Of a stretch of 64,000 nucleotides of DNA, positions 27,730 to 36,193 are shown one piece after another (position 1 is the first letter of the stretch; the number at the start of each line of letters is the position of its first letter). The stretch comes from Deltaproteobacteria bacterium. GTDB lineage: Bacteria > Myxococcota > Kuafuiibacteriia > Kuafuiibacteriales > Kuafuiibacteriaceae. Both the position numbers and the translations under genes were made by a program. The stretch lies in contig JADJPE010000005.1 in NCBI GenBank assembly GCA_016713425.1, forward strand, positions 4,500,501 through 4,564,500. Direction: 5' to 3'. Below the pieces are notes generated by a model, which was not told the origin of the DNA, ran no database searches, and was given only the letters and a program-made list of their open reading frames with translations.

Positions 27730-28596
27730 ATGAAGAGAGGTTCGATGTCGGTCGCAGCTCAGGGCTGCTTGTTTCTCGGACTGGCGGGGGTCGCGGCCTG
27801 CGGACAAGCGCCCCAAGACGTGGAGGACACTTTCTCCTCGTCGGTCAGTGTCGCTGTCGGCGGCGTGTGTGGAGCTTTGTCCGGCGACACCTGCGAGCCG
27901 GGAGCATTTTGCGCGGGCTTGACTGACGACGCCGACGAATCGGGCACATGCATAGTTCTCGGTGGATGCTTCTCGTCAGACGACTGTGCTCATCCGGAAA
28001 ACCAAGCATGGCGAGCCGGTTTGAGCTCCGAAGGTTCGGTTGCCTGTGTGGAGCAGCAGTGCGTTCTCGAGGCTGCCGCGGATTCGACCACGCTCGCGGA
28101 GGGCGACGCGTGTGGCTTCGGCATCTACGCGTTTTGTGGCGAGGGTCTATACTGCGGCGGTCTTTCTGACTTTGAAGAGGAGCCCGGGACGTGCGTTGTG
28201 CAGGGCTCATGCAAGTATGACTGGGACTGCTTTTCCCCGGAAAACCAAGCATGGCGAGCCGGTTTGAGCTCCGAAGGTTCGGTTGCCTGTGTGGAGCAGC
28301 AGTGCGTTCTCGAGGCTGCCGCGGATTCGACCACGCTCGCGGAGGGCGACGCGTGTGGCTTCGGCATCTACGCGTTTTGTGGCGAGGGTCTATACTGCGG
28401 TGGTCTTTCTGACTTTGAAGAGGAGCCCGGGAAGTGCGTTGTGCAGGGCTCATGCAAGTATGACTGGGACTGCTTTTCCCCGGAAAACCAAGCATGGCGA
28501 GCCGGTTTGAGCTCCGAAGGTTCGGTTGCCTGTGTGGAGCAGCAGTGCGTTCTCGAGGCTGCCGCGGATTCGACCGCGCCCCCGCACGGGGAGTAG
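27730..28596 (+). CDS. Cys-rich repeat lipoprotein, 3' end replaced
   Basis: A 288-residue exported protein. The ATG at 27730 starts a lipoprotein signal (lipobox AAC, Cys24); upstream in-frame codons give no signal sequence. The body consists of about 80-residue Cys-rich units with motifs GDACGFGIYAFCGEGLYCGG, GSCKYDWDCFSPENQAW and GSVACVEQQCVLEAA, resembling disulfide-rich extracellular modules. The first unit is diverged. The second and third are encoded by 243-bp DNA copies that differ at about two positions. The third copy stops matching near 28575 and a short foreign tail (APPHGE) ends the protein, directly before an IS3 remnant, so the original C-terminus is lost. Function unknown; probably surface binding. 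Confidence 0.75.
   Translation: MKRGSMSVAAQGCLFLGLAGVAACGQAPQDVEDTFSSSVSVAVGGVCGALSGDTCEPGAFCAGLTDDADESGTCIVLGGCFSSDDCAHPENQAWRAGLSSEGSVACVEQQCVLEAAADSTTLAEGDACGFGIYAFCGEGLYCGGLSDFEEEPGTCVVQGSCKYDWDCFSPENQAWRAGLSSEGSVACVEQQCVLEAAADSTTLAEGDACGFGIYAFCGEGLYCGGLSDFEEEPGKCVVQGSCKYDWDCFSPENQAWRAGLSSEGSVACVEQQCVLEAAADSTAPPHGE
27994..28575. repeat. 243-bp direct repeats (2.4 copies) in a lipoprotein gene
   Basis: Unit starts are marked by CCGGAAAACCAAGC at 27994, 28237 and 28480, exactly 243 bp apart. The first two copies differ at only about two bases by eye, and the third is identical for its first 95 bases, then ends. The near-identity shows recent duplication or gene conversion. Confidence 0.93.
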
Positions 28597-28598
28597 CG

Positions 28599-28616
28599 AG
28601 AGGCTGTCGGGCCTCT
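28599..28616. terminator. Hairpin, possible terminator remnant
   Basis: AGAGGC and GCCTCT form a 6-bp stem around TGTCGG, just after the stop codon of the Cys-rich lipoprotein. A near copy (one mismatch over 19 bases) occurs at about 43045-43063. No T-run follows. Confidence 0.3.
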
Positions 28617-28728
28617 TGGCTACGTGTCGCCCGCGGAGTACGAGGAGGCCTACTATCGAGCTCAGGAGAGCCCGGCGATGGTCGCCGGACTTCACTAAAC
28701 AGCTCTCCGAGGATCCCGGGGCGGTTCA
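28615..28728 (+). mobile_element. IS3-family remnant: last residues of the transposase and right end
   Basis: The frame ending at TAA 28696-28698 reads LGYVSPAEYEEAYYRAQES then PAMVAGLH, which is the standard C-terminus of IS3-family OrfB transposases (YxSPxEFE). It is followed by CTCTCCGAGGATCCCGGGGC and GGTTCA, resembling the right inverted repeat of IS3-group elements (reverse complement begins TGAACCGCCCCGGG). The rest of the element is missing. The remnant directly abuts the broken third repeat of the Cys-rich lipoprotein gene. Confidence 0.7.
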
Positions 28729-28877
28729 TCGCCAATGTGCCCCGCTCGCCGCGACGATCGTGGCTCAGATCACGCAGGTCCAACCATCCGACGGGTCCAC
28801 GTGCGTGCGTGAGCGTCCGGTCGGGCGCCGAGAAAGGTCGGGACCGCCGACCGGGAGGCGGACGATGATTCCGGTCC

Positions 28878-29255
28878 ATGACTTCGAAGAATCAAAAGAC
28901 GACCGGGACGCCGGCTCATGGCCGTTGGTCGGAAGCAGAAGCACGCTCGATGCTGGTGGCGCTCGAACGAAGTGGCCAGTCGGTGGTCGCATTCGCGCGG
29001 TCGCAAGGTGTGAGTGCGCAGCGGATCTACTGGTGGCGACAACGGCTCGGGCCGGAAGGCTGGGCTGCGGTCCCGGATAATGTCGGCCTGGTTCCCGTTC
29101 GCATCCGATGCGAGGATGCCCGGGGCCTCGACCCCGTGGATCCCGGCGCGCCCGTGATCGTGGTCCGGTCGGTCGGCGGCGTGATCATCGAGGTGCCGCG
29201 CGGCATGTCACCAGGTTGGGTCGCGACGCTCACGCGCGACATCGAGGACCGCTAA
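28878..29255 (+). CDS. tnpA: IS66 accessory protein TnpA (helix-turn-helix)
   Basis: A 125-residue protein of the IS66 TnpA type. The N-terminal half has a helix-turn-helix: WSEAEARSMLVALERSGQSV, then FARSQGVSAQRIYWWRQRLG, the characteristic IYWWR(Q/R)RL end. The C-terminal half is a small beta domain (PVIVVRSVGGVIIEVPRG). IS66 elements use TnpA, TnpB and TnpC together. The tnpB ATG follows 2 bp after the tnpA stop. Confidence 0.85.
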   Translation: MTSKNQKTTGTPAHGRWSEAEARSMLVALERSGQSVVAFARSQGVSAQRIYWWRQRLGPEGWAAVPDNVGLVPVRIRCEDARGLDPVDPGAPVIVVRSVGGVIIEVPRGMSPGWVATLTRDIEDR

Positions 29256-29257
29256 CG

Positions 29258-29659
29258 ATGTTGTTGGTACCTCGGTCGACGAAGATCTACATGGGGCGGT
29301 CGCCTGTGAACATGAGCAAATCCTTCGATGGACTGAGTAACGAGGTCCGAGCGGTGCTTCGGAAGGACCCGCTGAGTGGACACATCTTCATCTTCTTCAA
29401 CCGAAGACGGACGATGGCCAAAATGATCGTATGGACGCGTGGAGGGTACACGATCGTTGCGAAGCGGCTTGAGCGAGGCACGTTCGCGCTGCCCGAGGCC
29501 ATGGACGCGGCGTGTGTCGAGTTGGACATCCACGAGCTCGTCCTTCTCCTCGAAGGCATCGGGTGGGATCGTGGTCGACAGTCGCCGCGGTGGGAGCCTT
29601 CTCAGCACCGTCGAGACGACGCAGAAGTACTGCAATCCATGTTGCGTGAAGCGCTTTGA
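29258..29659 (+). CDS. tnpB: IS66 accessory protein TnpB
   Basis: A 133-residue protein with the IS66 Orf2/TnpB signature: TKIYMGRSPVNMSKSFDGLS, then DPLSGHIFIFFNRRR, MIVWTRGGYTIVAKRLERG and a final LVLLLEGIGWDRG. The ATG at 29258 follows the tnpA stop by 2 bp. It is needed for IS66 transposition but its biochemical role is not well defined. Compared with copy 2 it keeps the longer natural reading frame at its 3' end. Confidence 0.88.
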   Translation: MLLVPRSTKIYMGRSPVNMSKSFDGLSNEVRAVLRKDPLSGHIFIFFNRRRTMAKMIVWTRGGYTIVAKRLERGTFALPEAMDAACVELDIHELVLLLEGIGWDRGRQSPRWEPSQHRRDDAEVLQSMLREAL

Positions 29660-29760
29660 TGTGATCTATCTTCTCCATCTCTTCCGTCGTCTCGCCATCC
29701 TCTGAAATCACGGTACTCCAACGCCTCCGCTCGCTCCTCGACTCCGGAGCGAAAGACGAT

Positions 29761-31320
29761 GTGGTCCAGTTGGTCGCGCAGCTCGTGGCGCGAAACGAAG
29801 CGCTGGAGTTGGCTCTCGCGAAGAAGCTCCGCGCGTTCAAGACGACGGAGAAGGTCTCCCCGGACCAGCTGAAGCTTCTGCTCGAGACCGTAGCCAGCAA
29901 CGGCCTCGCCGAGATGCCCGCTATCGCGGGGGAGGGAGAGGCAGAGGCCGGGTCGGAGACTTCTGAGGCAGAGGGGGCGGCGGATCAGCTAGGCAAGATG
30001 GTCGAGAACGAGCGCAATCGGCGGGCGACCGAGAAGACGCAGCCGCCACCGGCACGGCCTCGCCGGACGCCATTTCCTCCGAACCTACCGCGCGAGGACA
30101 ACCTCATCTCGGTGCCCGATTCTCAACGACCATGTCCGAAATGCGGGATCGAGCGGCGATGTACAGGCCACGACGTGAGCGAGGTTCTCGAGCTCGTACC
30201 CGCGCGTGTGATCGTGCGCCGGGACCTCCGCGAGAAGCTCGCGTGTGACGCCTGCGACGCGCCACACTTCACCCGCGCGCCGCTCGGTGATCGTGTGGTG
30301 CAGGGTGGCCAATACGGACCGCGTTTCGTCGCGCAACTGCTCGTCGACAAGTACCGCGACGGCCTCCCCCTGCACCGGCAGCGGGAACGTTATCGGCGGC
30401 TGGGTGTCGAGGTCTCGGTGTCGACGCTCGCGGATCAGGTTGCGTACGGCGCCGAGCTCCTACAGCCGCTGTGGCGTGCAATCCAGATCGCGGCACTCAG
30501 AGCTGATGTCCTGCATCTCGATGGCACATCGCTTGCGCTCTTCAGTGGCGACGGCAAGGACACGAAGCGCCGCAAGAAGCTGGGCGCTCTGTGGGGCTAT
30601 GTCGGCGATCAGGACGTGGCGCTGTATCTGTTCGCGCCATCCGGGCACGCGACATTTTCGGATGGGCACACCATCGGACCCGCCGACTTCCTGCGCTTGC
30701 GCTCCGGCTATACGGTCGCCGACGCCGCGACCGTCTTCGATCAGGCGTTCAAGCGCGAAGACATCATCGAGTGCGGGTGCAACATGCACGCGCGTCGATA
30801 CTTCGTGAAGGCCCTCGACGGCGGAGAGGCACGCGCCGCGATCGCGATCGACGCCTATCAGGCGCTGTACGGGATCGAGAAGGAAGCGAGAGACCTCGAG
30901 CCGAGAGAACGCCTCCGACTTCGACGTGAACGCAGCGCGCCGATCTTCAACAAGCTCCTCGAGTGGGTCGAGTCCATCAAAGACGACGAGCCTCCTTCAC
31001 TGCGCTTCGGTCGATCGCTCAAGTACTTCTCGAACCAGCAGGTGCCGCTGAGTCAGTTCCTCACGGATGGCCGCGTCCCCATCGATAACGGAATCGTCGA
31101 GCGTTTGCACGTGCGCGCCGCCCTGACGCGGAAGAACTTTCTCTTCGCCGGTTCAGAGCGCGGTGCTCAGAGCGCCGCCGTCATGTTCTCGCTCCTTGGC
31201 TCGTGCGCGCTCTGCGGCATCGACCCCGTCGAGTACCTCGCCACCGTCATGCCCATTCTCGCGCGAGGCGTCATCGAGAAGGACGTTATCGACCTCCTTC
31301 CCCGCAGTTTCCCGCTCTGA
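29761..31320 (+). CDS. tnpC: IS66 transposase TnpC
   Basis: A 519-residue DDE transposase. It has an N-terminal coiled-coil segment (QLVARNEALELALAKKLRAF), a zinc-finger-like pair (CPKCG and CDACD), the DDE core beginning LHLDGTSLALF with CNMHARRYF, the final catalytic Glu in PIDNGIVERLHVRAAL, and the IS66 C-terminal segment ending in CGIDPVEYLATVMPIL. The GTG at 29761 is the first usable start; in-frame codons back to 29665 look coding (LQRLRSLLDSGAKDD) but have no ATG, GTG or TTG. The C-terminus is intact, unlike copy 2. Confidence 0.9.
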   Translation: MVQLVAQLVARNEALELALAKKLRAFKTTEKVSPDQLKLLLETVASNGLAEMPAIAGEGEAEAGSETSEAEGAADQLGKMVENERNRRATEKTQPPPARPRRTPFPPNLPREDNLISVPDSQRPCPKCGIERRCTGHDVSEVLELVPARVIVRRDLREKLACDACDAPHFTRAPLGDRVVQGGQYGPRFVAQLLVDKYRDGLPLHRQRERYRRLGVEVSVSTLADQVAYGAELLQPLWRAIQIAALRADVLHLDGTSLALFSGDGKDTKRRKKLGALWGYVGDQDVALYLFAPSGHATFSDGHTIGPADFLRLRSGYTVADAATVFDQAFKREDIIECGCNMHARRYFVKALDGGEARAAIAIDAYQALYGIEKEARDLEPRERLRLRRERSAPIFNKLLEWVESIKDDEPPSLRFGRSLKYFSNQQVPLSQFLTDGRVPIDNGIVERLHVRAALTRKNFLFAGSERGAQSAAVMFSLLGSCALCGIDPVEYLATVMPILARGVIEKDVIDLLPRSFPL

Positions 31321-31405
31321 GCATCGCGACCTCCGGCGCCGCCAGGCTCAGGAGACAAACCTGTCCCGGCTCGAGGAAGAATCCGGCAGTCGCCCGGACG
31401 CTCAC

Positions 31406-31732
31406 ACGTGCGTGCGCACGGCTCGCCCGCGCTCTGATCACCGGGCTGTACAGGTCTCGGCCGGGCTCGGAACCTTGCCTCTCCCCCATTCATTCGGACT
31501 ATCGAACTTGTCCTTTGTCCGGCGTTTCTTCCCGGAAGGCGTTTGACAGGCGCACATACCCAATTGATCGATCGCGACGATCGCTTGTTGCGCGAAATCT
31601 CGACCCTTTCCTCTTCGTCTCTTCTCCTCTGGACCCAAAAGGACCCGCGTGAAATCCGTCGTGCACCCCTTCTGACTTCAAGGCCTTTGTGGCAGGCAAC
31701 AGCTTAGTATCGCCGCCGATAAACGGATCAGC
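31406..31732. other. Gene-poor stretch after IS66 copy 1
   Basis: Beyond the 10-bp flanking repeat, about 320 bp hold no frame I consider coding; the open minus-strand frame here (31499-32053) is Arg/Ser-rich and looks like a shadow. Its base composition is less GC-rich than the genome around it, as in the following gene, consistent with acquired DNA. Confidence 0.4.
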
Positions 31733-33346
31733 ATGATCACATCGCGATCGACTCTCAGGCGTCCGTCGCGGCCGCGACGAACACGCGACTCGCACGACGC
31801 GAGTGGACTCCGGGTGACCAAAGGCACCCCTACCCACCCCAAGCCGGGAGGACCAGAGCGAAATGCAACCTATTTTAGCACGCAGAACGCCGCGCTCAGC
31901 GCGGTTGCTTCGAAGCTTCCATCGCAACAGAGAGTTGGGGGCCAAGCGGCAATCGGGCGAAGCGACGGTGGAAGCGGCAGTCGAGCGCGACGGGGTCCCG
32001 AAGCAAGACCCGTCTCGTTGCTCGCGCAGTCGCTCCGGCCGGTCACGAAGCAATCCGACCTCACCGATCCAGGCTTTCGCGCGTCAGGCTTTCGCGCGTC
32101 GGCCCGGAAACGCGTAAAGCCAGCGGAACTACGATCCCTGACCCAGACAATCAGACTCATCGCTGGTCAGACGGATCCTACACAGGCTGATCTCGAGCAC
32201 GCTTCCGAGCTTCTCGATATTATACTTGCGGGCGATCTGAGCAGCAGTCATCTCCATCACGCTGCTCGCTTGGTCGAATCTCTCGACCTGCTCCGATGTC
32301 GAACTCACGAGAGCGAGGATGGGAGTGAAGTCCGAAGCAAGAGCGCCCGGCTTGAGAGGAAGATTCGGTCGCGCTTCTTCCCGATTCTACTACGACTCGC
32401 CCGAACATCGGCGGCTGAACAAAGGCACGAATCTGCCGAACAACTTGGCCGCTTGGCTCTTTCGTTCGCTGGCGACAACCAGCGCCGTCTGGCCGTGGCG
32501 CGATCTTGCCTTGCGGACGCCCGAGTAGAGAACGCGGCTCGCCGCATGGATCTTCAGGCGTTAACGTCGCTGGCCTCGGAGAGCTCTCTGGATATGTCCG
32601 AGGCCACTCGGAATAGACTTCAGGTACTGCAAGAATGGTTACGCGCACAGCCAAACCTTATGGTGCACCGCCTGTGCGCCGCGCCTGCGGACACTGCATC
32701 CAGCAAACCCCGCTCCCTCGATGACTTCGTTAGCCTTGGCAAGCAGCTTGTGAGCCCGGACATCCAGCGCCTGATCGCTGCAACAGGGCAGGCTTGGTCC
32801 CAGTACCGTAGTCATAGGGACTCGTGTCTTGCCACAGCAGAGCGAGAGCATTCTGCTGCCCTAGATACAGCGCTTGATTCAGTCAGCATGACCAGAGCGA
32901 ACTACCATTCAGCACACGGCTACCGCCGAACCGCAGATCCTCCATCAGGTTTGTTCCTGGGCGGTGCCGAGACCAAGCTCCTTGAGGCCACCAAATACCT
33001 GCGTGAAGCGCTCGCTCGCAGCAACGCGCTCTTCTCGAAATATGAGGGTCTTAGAGAGGAGCTCATACCTGCGCTCCACGACCTGCTGGAGGGTCTGAAT
33101 GAGCGGTCGCGCATCTCTGCATTGGAGGCGGAAGCGTTGGGGGCACTTCTGTTTGCCTACGACATGTCTCCCGCGGAGAAACGCGGGACACTTTCCTGGC
33201 TTCGGAAGTTTGTTCGGCTGGTAGGAGCACGCGCACTCCGGACTGTCGCTAGCCTTCACAAGACAGAGCCGCGGGCCAACGCTGATCCGAGGAGCCAACG
33301 ATTGAACGTTGGCAGGCGGCCCGATCGGAGAGTCATGTATCCATGA
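31733..33346 (+). CDS. Hypothetical protein between IS66 copies, possibly frameshifted into a zincin domain
   Basis: A 537-residue frame whose first 130 residues are Arg/Ser-rich and may not be translated; from about residue 140 the composition is natural and helical (TQTIRLIAGQTDPTQADLEH, LLEATKYLREALARSNALF). No family is recognised. The GC content is lower than in flanking genes. The last residues (GRRPDRRVMYP) run into a stop exactly where another frame begins a clear HELGH zincin motif, so a single-base indel near 33330-33345 may have split one gene of about 640 codons. The start at 31733 is only the first ATG and is unreliable. Confidence 0.5.
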   Translation: MITSRSTLRRPSRPRRTRDSHDASGLRVTKGTPTHPKPGGPERNATYFSTQNAALSAVASKLPSQQRVGGQAAIGRSDGGSGSRARRGPEARPVSLLAQSLRPVTKQSDLTDPGFRASGFRASARKRVKPAELRSLTQTIRLIAGQTDPTQADLEHASELLDIILAGDLSSSHLHHAARLVESLDLLRCRTHESEDGSEVRSKSARLERKIRSRFFPILLRLARTSAAEQRHESAEQLGRLALSFAGDNQRRLAVARSCLADARVENAARRMDLQALTSLASESSLDMSEATRNRLQVLQEWLRAQPNLMVHRLCAAPADTASSKPRSLDDFVSLGKQLVSPDIQRLIAATGQAWSQYRSHRDSCLATAEREHSAALDTALDSVSMTRANYHSAHGYRRTADPPSGLFLGGAETKLLEATKYLREALARSNALFSKYEGLREELIPALHDLLEGLNERSRISALEAEALGALLFAYDMSPAEKRGTLSWLRKFVRLVGARALRTVASLHKTEPRANADPRSQRLNVGRRPDRRVMYP

Positions 33347-33644
33347 GCTTGGACATTTTCTTGAGTTCGCCTGGCCGGAACTGCGGTCCTGTTGCTTCGA
33401 GTTCCTCTTGCGCCGATCGGCCGGCAAGACGGAGCCTCACTATGACGGCGGGGGCACGCTGCAGCACCTTGGGAACTTCTTCGACCCGTACGTTGGCAAG
33501 TACTATCCCGAAGGTCACACAGAGGTTGTTTCTATGGGGCTCCAACAGTTCGCGCATCCGAAGGAGACCTGCCGTCTGGCTATAGAAGACTCGGAGCACT
33601 TCTACTTCATGCTAGGCACTATTGCTGCGGCCACGACCCATTGA
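33309..33644 (+). pseudogene. Zincin-like metallopeptidase domain fragment (phage head-protein type)
   Basis: A 111-residue frame with HELGHFLE (HExxH plus a following Glu), then FDPYVGKYYPEGHTEVVSMG and AIEDSEHFYFMLGTI. This order, with the (T)EVVSMGL third-ligand region and a DPEHF-like end, matches zincin-like metallopeptidase domains found at the C-termini of phage minor head (MuF-like) and mobile-element proteins. No natural start precedes it: a stop lies at 33303-33305 in frame, and only a TTG is available at 33309. The domain is probably the displaced 3' end of the 31733-33346 gene. The natural stop is 32 bp before the target duplication of IS66 copy 2. Confidence 0.6.
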
Positions 33645-33752
33645 CCTGCCCGTGGCGAAGGTCGAGTCTCGATCGATGTGTAGGTGAGCGTCCGGTCAGG
33701 CGCCGAGAAAGGTCGGGACCGCCGATCGGGAGACGGACGATGATTCCGGTCC

Positions 33753-34130
33753 ATGACTTCGAAGAATCAACAGACGAGGGGGACAGCTGCTCATGGCCGT
33801 TGGTCGGAAGCAGAAGCACGCTCGATGCTGGTGGCGCTCGAACGAAGTGGCCAGTCGGTGGTCGCATTCGCGCGGTCGCAAGGTGTGAGTGCGCAGCGGA
33901 TCTACTGGTGGCGACAACGGCTCGGACCGTCAGGCCGGACAGCGGTCCCGGATGATGTCGGCCTGGTTCCGGTTCGCATCCGATGCGAGGATGCTCGGGG
34001 CCTCGACCCAGTGGAACTCGGCGCGCCCGTCATCGTGGTCCGGTCGGTCGGCGGCGTGGTCATCGAGGTTCCGCGCGCCGTGTCGCCAGGTTGGATCGCG
34101 GCGCTCACGCGCGACATCGAGGACCGCTAA
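33753..34130 (+). CDS. tnpA: IS66 accessory protein TnpA, copy 2
   Basis: A 125-residue protein almost identical to the copy 1 TnpA, with the same helix-turn-helix and IYWWRQRLG motif. Differences are scattered substitutions such as GPSGRTAVPDDVG for GPEGWAAVPDNVG. The frame is intact. Confidence 0.85.
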   Translation: MTSKNQQTRGTAAHGRWSEAEARSMLVALERSGQSVVAFARSQGVSAQRIYWWRQRLGPSGRTAVPDDVGLVPVRIRCEDARGLDPVELGAPVIVVRSVGGVVIEVPRAVSPGWIAALTRDIEDR

Positions 34131-34132
34131 AG

Positions 34133-34540
34133 ATGTTGTTGGTACCTCGGTCGACGAAGATCTACATGGGCCGGTCGCCGGTCAACATGGGCAAGTCCTT
34201 CGATGGACTGAGCAATGAGGTGCGAGCGGTGCTTCGGAAGGACCCGCTGAGCGGACACATCTTCATCTTCTTCAACCGAAGACGGACGATGGCCAAGATG
34301 ATCGTTTGGACGCGAGGAGGCTACACGATCGTTGCGAAGCGGCTCGAGCGAGGCACGTTCGCGCTCCCGGAGGCTACGGACGCGGCGTGTGTCGAGCTGG
34401 ACATCCACGAACTCGTCCTTCTCCTCGAAGGCATCGGGTGGGATCGAGGTCGACAGTCGCCGCGGTGGGGAGCCTTCTCAGCACCGTCGACACGATGCAG
34501 AATTCTCGCAATCTGCGTTGCGCATGTCGGTCTAATGTGA
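34133..34540 (+). CDS. tnpB: IS66 accessory protein TnpB, copy 2, C-terminus frameshifted
   Basis: The first 108 or so residues match the copy 1 TnpB (TKIYMGRSPVNMGKSFDGLS, HIFIFFNRRR, GYTIVAKRLERG). One extra G in the GGTGGGGAGC run near 34466-34470 shifts the frame, replacing the copy 1 ending (EPSQHRRDDAEV) with unrelated residues (GAFSAPSTRCRI). The core domain remains, so loss of function is likely but not certain. Confidence 0.75.
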   Translation: MLLVPRSTKIYMGRSPVNMGKSFDGLSNEVRAVLRKDPLSGHIFIFFNRRRTMAKMIVWTRGGYTIVAKRLERGTFALPEATDAACVELDIHELVLLLEGIGWDRGRQSPRWGAFSAPSTRCRILAICVAHVGLM

Positions 34541-34636
34541 TCCAAGTTCTTTATCCCTTCCGTCGTCTCGCCAGCCTCTGAACCCACAGTTCTCGAGCTC
34601 CTCCGTTCGCTTCTCGACTCCGGTGCGAAGGAGGAT

Positions 34637-36193
34637 GTGGTCGATTTGTTCGCCCAGCTCGTGGCGCGGAACGAAGCTCTGGAGCTTGCGCTCGCGAAGA
34701 AGCTCCGAGCGTTCAAGACGACGGAGAAGGTCTCCCCCAACCAGCTGAAGCTTCTGCTCGAGACCGTATCCAGCAACGCCCTCTCCGAGACGCCGGCCAA
34801 CGCGGAGGGCGAGTCCGAGGCAGAGGATACGACGGCAGGCGAGACGGCTGCGGAACAGCTCGGCAAGATGGTCGAGAACGAGCGCAATCGGCGGGCGACC
34901 GAGCAGACGCAGCCGCCACCGGCGCGGCCTCGCCGGACGCCATTTCCTCCGAACCTACCGCGCGAAGACAACCCCATCTTGATGCCTGATGCTGAACGGC
35001 CATGTCCGAAGTGCGGGCTCGAGCGGCGATGTGCAGGCCACGACGTGAGCGAGGTCCTCGAGCTCGTGCCCGCGCGTGTGATCGTGCGCCGGGACCTCCG
35101 GGAGAAGCTCGCGTGTGACGCCTGCGACGCGCCGAACTTCAGCCGCGCGCCGGTCGGTGATCGTGTCGTGCAGGGGGGCCAGTACGGACCCCGTCTCGTC
35201 GCTCAACTGCTCGTCGACAAGTACCGCGATGGCCTCCCTCTCCACCGGCAGCGGGAACGATATCGACGGATGAGTGTCGACCTCTCGGTCTCGACGCTGG
35301 CGGACCAGGTTACGTACGGCGCGGAGCTCCTGCAGCCGCTCTGGCGTGCAGCCCAGATCGCGGCACTCAAATCGAATGTCCTGCATCTCGATGGTACGTC
35401 CCTCGCGTTCTTCAGTGGCGAGGGCAAGGACACGAAGCGTCACAAGAAGCTGGGCGCCCTGTGGGGCTTCGTCGGTGACCAGGACGTTGCGCTCTATCTG
35501 TTCGCGCCCTCTGGGCACGCGACATTCGCGGACGGGCACACCATCGGACCCGTCGACTTCCTACGCTTGCGCTCCGGCTACACGGTCGTCGATGCCGCCA
35601 CCGTCTTCGATCAGGCGTTCGCGCGCGAAGACATCATCGAGTGCGGGTGCAACATGCACGCGCGTCGCTACTTCGTGAAGGCCCTCGACGGCGGAGAGCC
35701 ACGCGCCGCGATCGCGATCGACGCCTACCAGGCGCTCTACGGCATCGAGAAGGAAGCGAGAGACCTCGAGCCGAGAGAACGCCTTCGACTTCGGCGTGAA
35801 CGCAGCGCGCCGATCTTCAACAAGCTTCTCGAGTGGGTCGAGTCCCTCAAAGACGACGAGCCTCCTTCACTGCGCTTCGGTCGAGCGCTCAACTATTTCT
35901 CGAACCAGCAAGTGCCGCTGAGTCAGTTCCTCACGGATGGCCGCGTCCCCATCGATAACGGCGTTGTTGAGCGTCTGCACGTGCGCGCCGCGCTGACGCG
36001 GAAAAACTTCCTCTTCGCCGGATCAGAGCGCGGCGCTCAGAGCGCCGCCATCATCTTCTCGCTCTTGGGCTCGTGCGCCTCTGCGGCATCGACCCCGTCG
36101 AGTATCTCGCCACCGTCATGCCCATTCTCGCGCGAGGCGTCATCGAGAAGGACGTCATCGACCTCCTGCCCCGCAATCTTCCACTCTGACTGA
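34637..36193 (+). CDS. tnpC: IS66 transposase TnpC, copy 2, C-terminus frameshifted
   Basis: A 518-residue frame starting at GTG 34637. It keeps the coiled coil, the CPKCG/CDACD zinc ligands, LHLDGTSLAFF, CNMHARRYF and PIDNGVVERLHVRAAL with the last catalytic Glu. A one-base deletion near 36079 (GCGCCTCTGC against GCGCGCTCTGC in copy 1) changes the last 40 residues from the IS66 C-terminal segment to Ser/Pro-rich sequence. The catalytic core is complete but the conserved C-terminal segment is lost. Confidence 0.8.
   Translation: MVDLFAQLVARNEALELALAKKLRAFKTTEKVSPNQLKLLLETVSSNALSETPANAEGESEAEDTTAGETAAEQLGKMVENERNRRATEQTQPPPARPRRTPFPPNLPREDNPILMPDAERPCPKCGLERRCAGHDVSEVLELVPARVIVRRDLREKLACDACDAPNFSRAPVGDRVVQGGQYGPRLVAQLLVDKYRDGLPLHRQRERYRRMSVDLSVSTLADQVTYGAELLQPLWRAAQIAALKSNVLHLDGTSLAFFSGEGKDTKRHKKLGALWGFVGDQDVALYLFAPSGHATFADGHTIGPVDFLRLRSGYTVVDAATVFDQAFAREDIIECGCNMHARRYFVKALDGGEPRAAIAIDAYQALYGIEKEARDLEPRERLRLRRERSAPIFNKLLEWVESLKDDEPPSLRFGRALNYFSNQQVPLSQFLTDGRVPIDNGVVERLHVRAALTRKNFLFAGSERGAQSAAIIFSLLGSCASAASTPSSISPPSCPFSREASSRRTSSTSCPAIFHSD

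Larger units (their letters stand above)
28809..31405 (+). mobile_element. IS66-family element, copy 1 (intact tnpA-tnpB-tnpC)
   Basis: The element is bounded by imperfect inverted ends: GTGAGCGTCCGGTCGGGCG at the left and the complementary CGCCCGGACGCTCAC at the right. It carries the tnpA, tnpB and tnpC set. It is flanked on both sides by the 10-bp direct repeat ACGTGCGTGC (28799-28808 and 31406-31415). IS66 elements normally make an 8-bp duplication, so two of the ten bases are probably chance identity in the (GCGT)-rich target. Length is 2597 bp and all three frames are open. Confidence 0.88.

Noticed and set aside
27994..28575. A CRISPR-like or phage repeat array
   Set aside because: The 243-bp units are coding, Cys-rich and in frame; no spacers exist.
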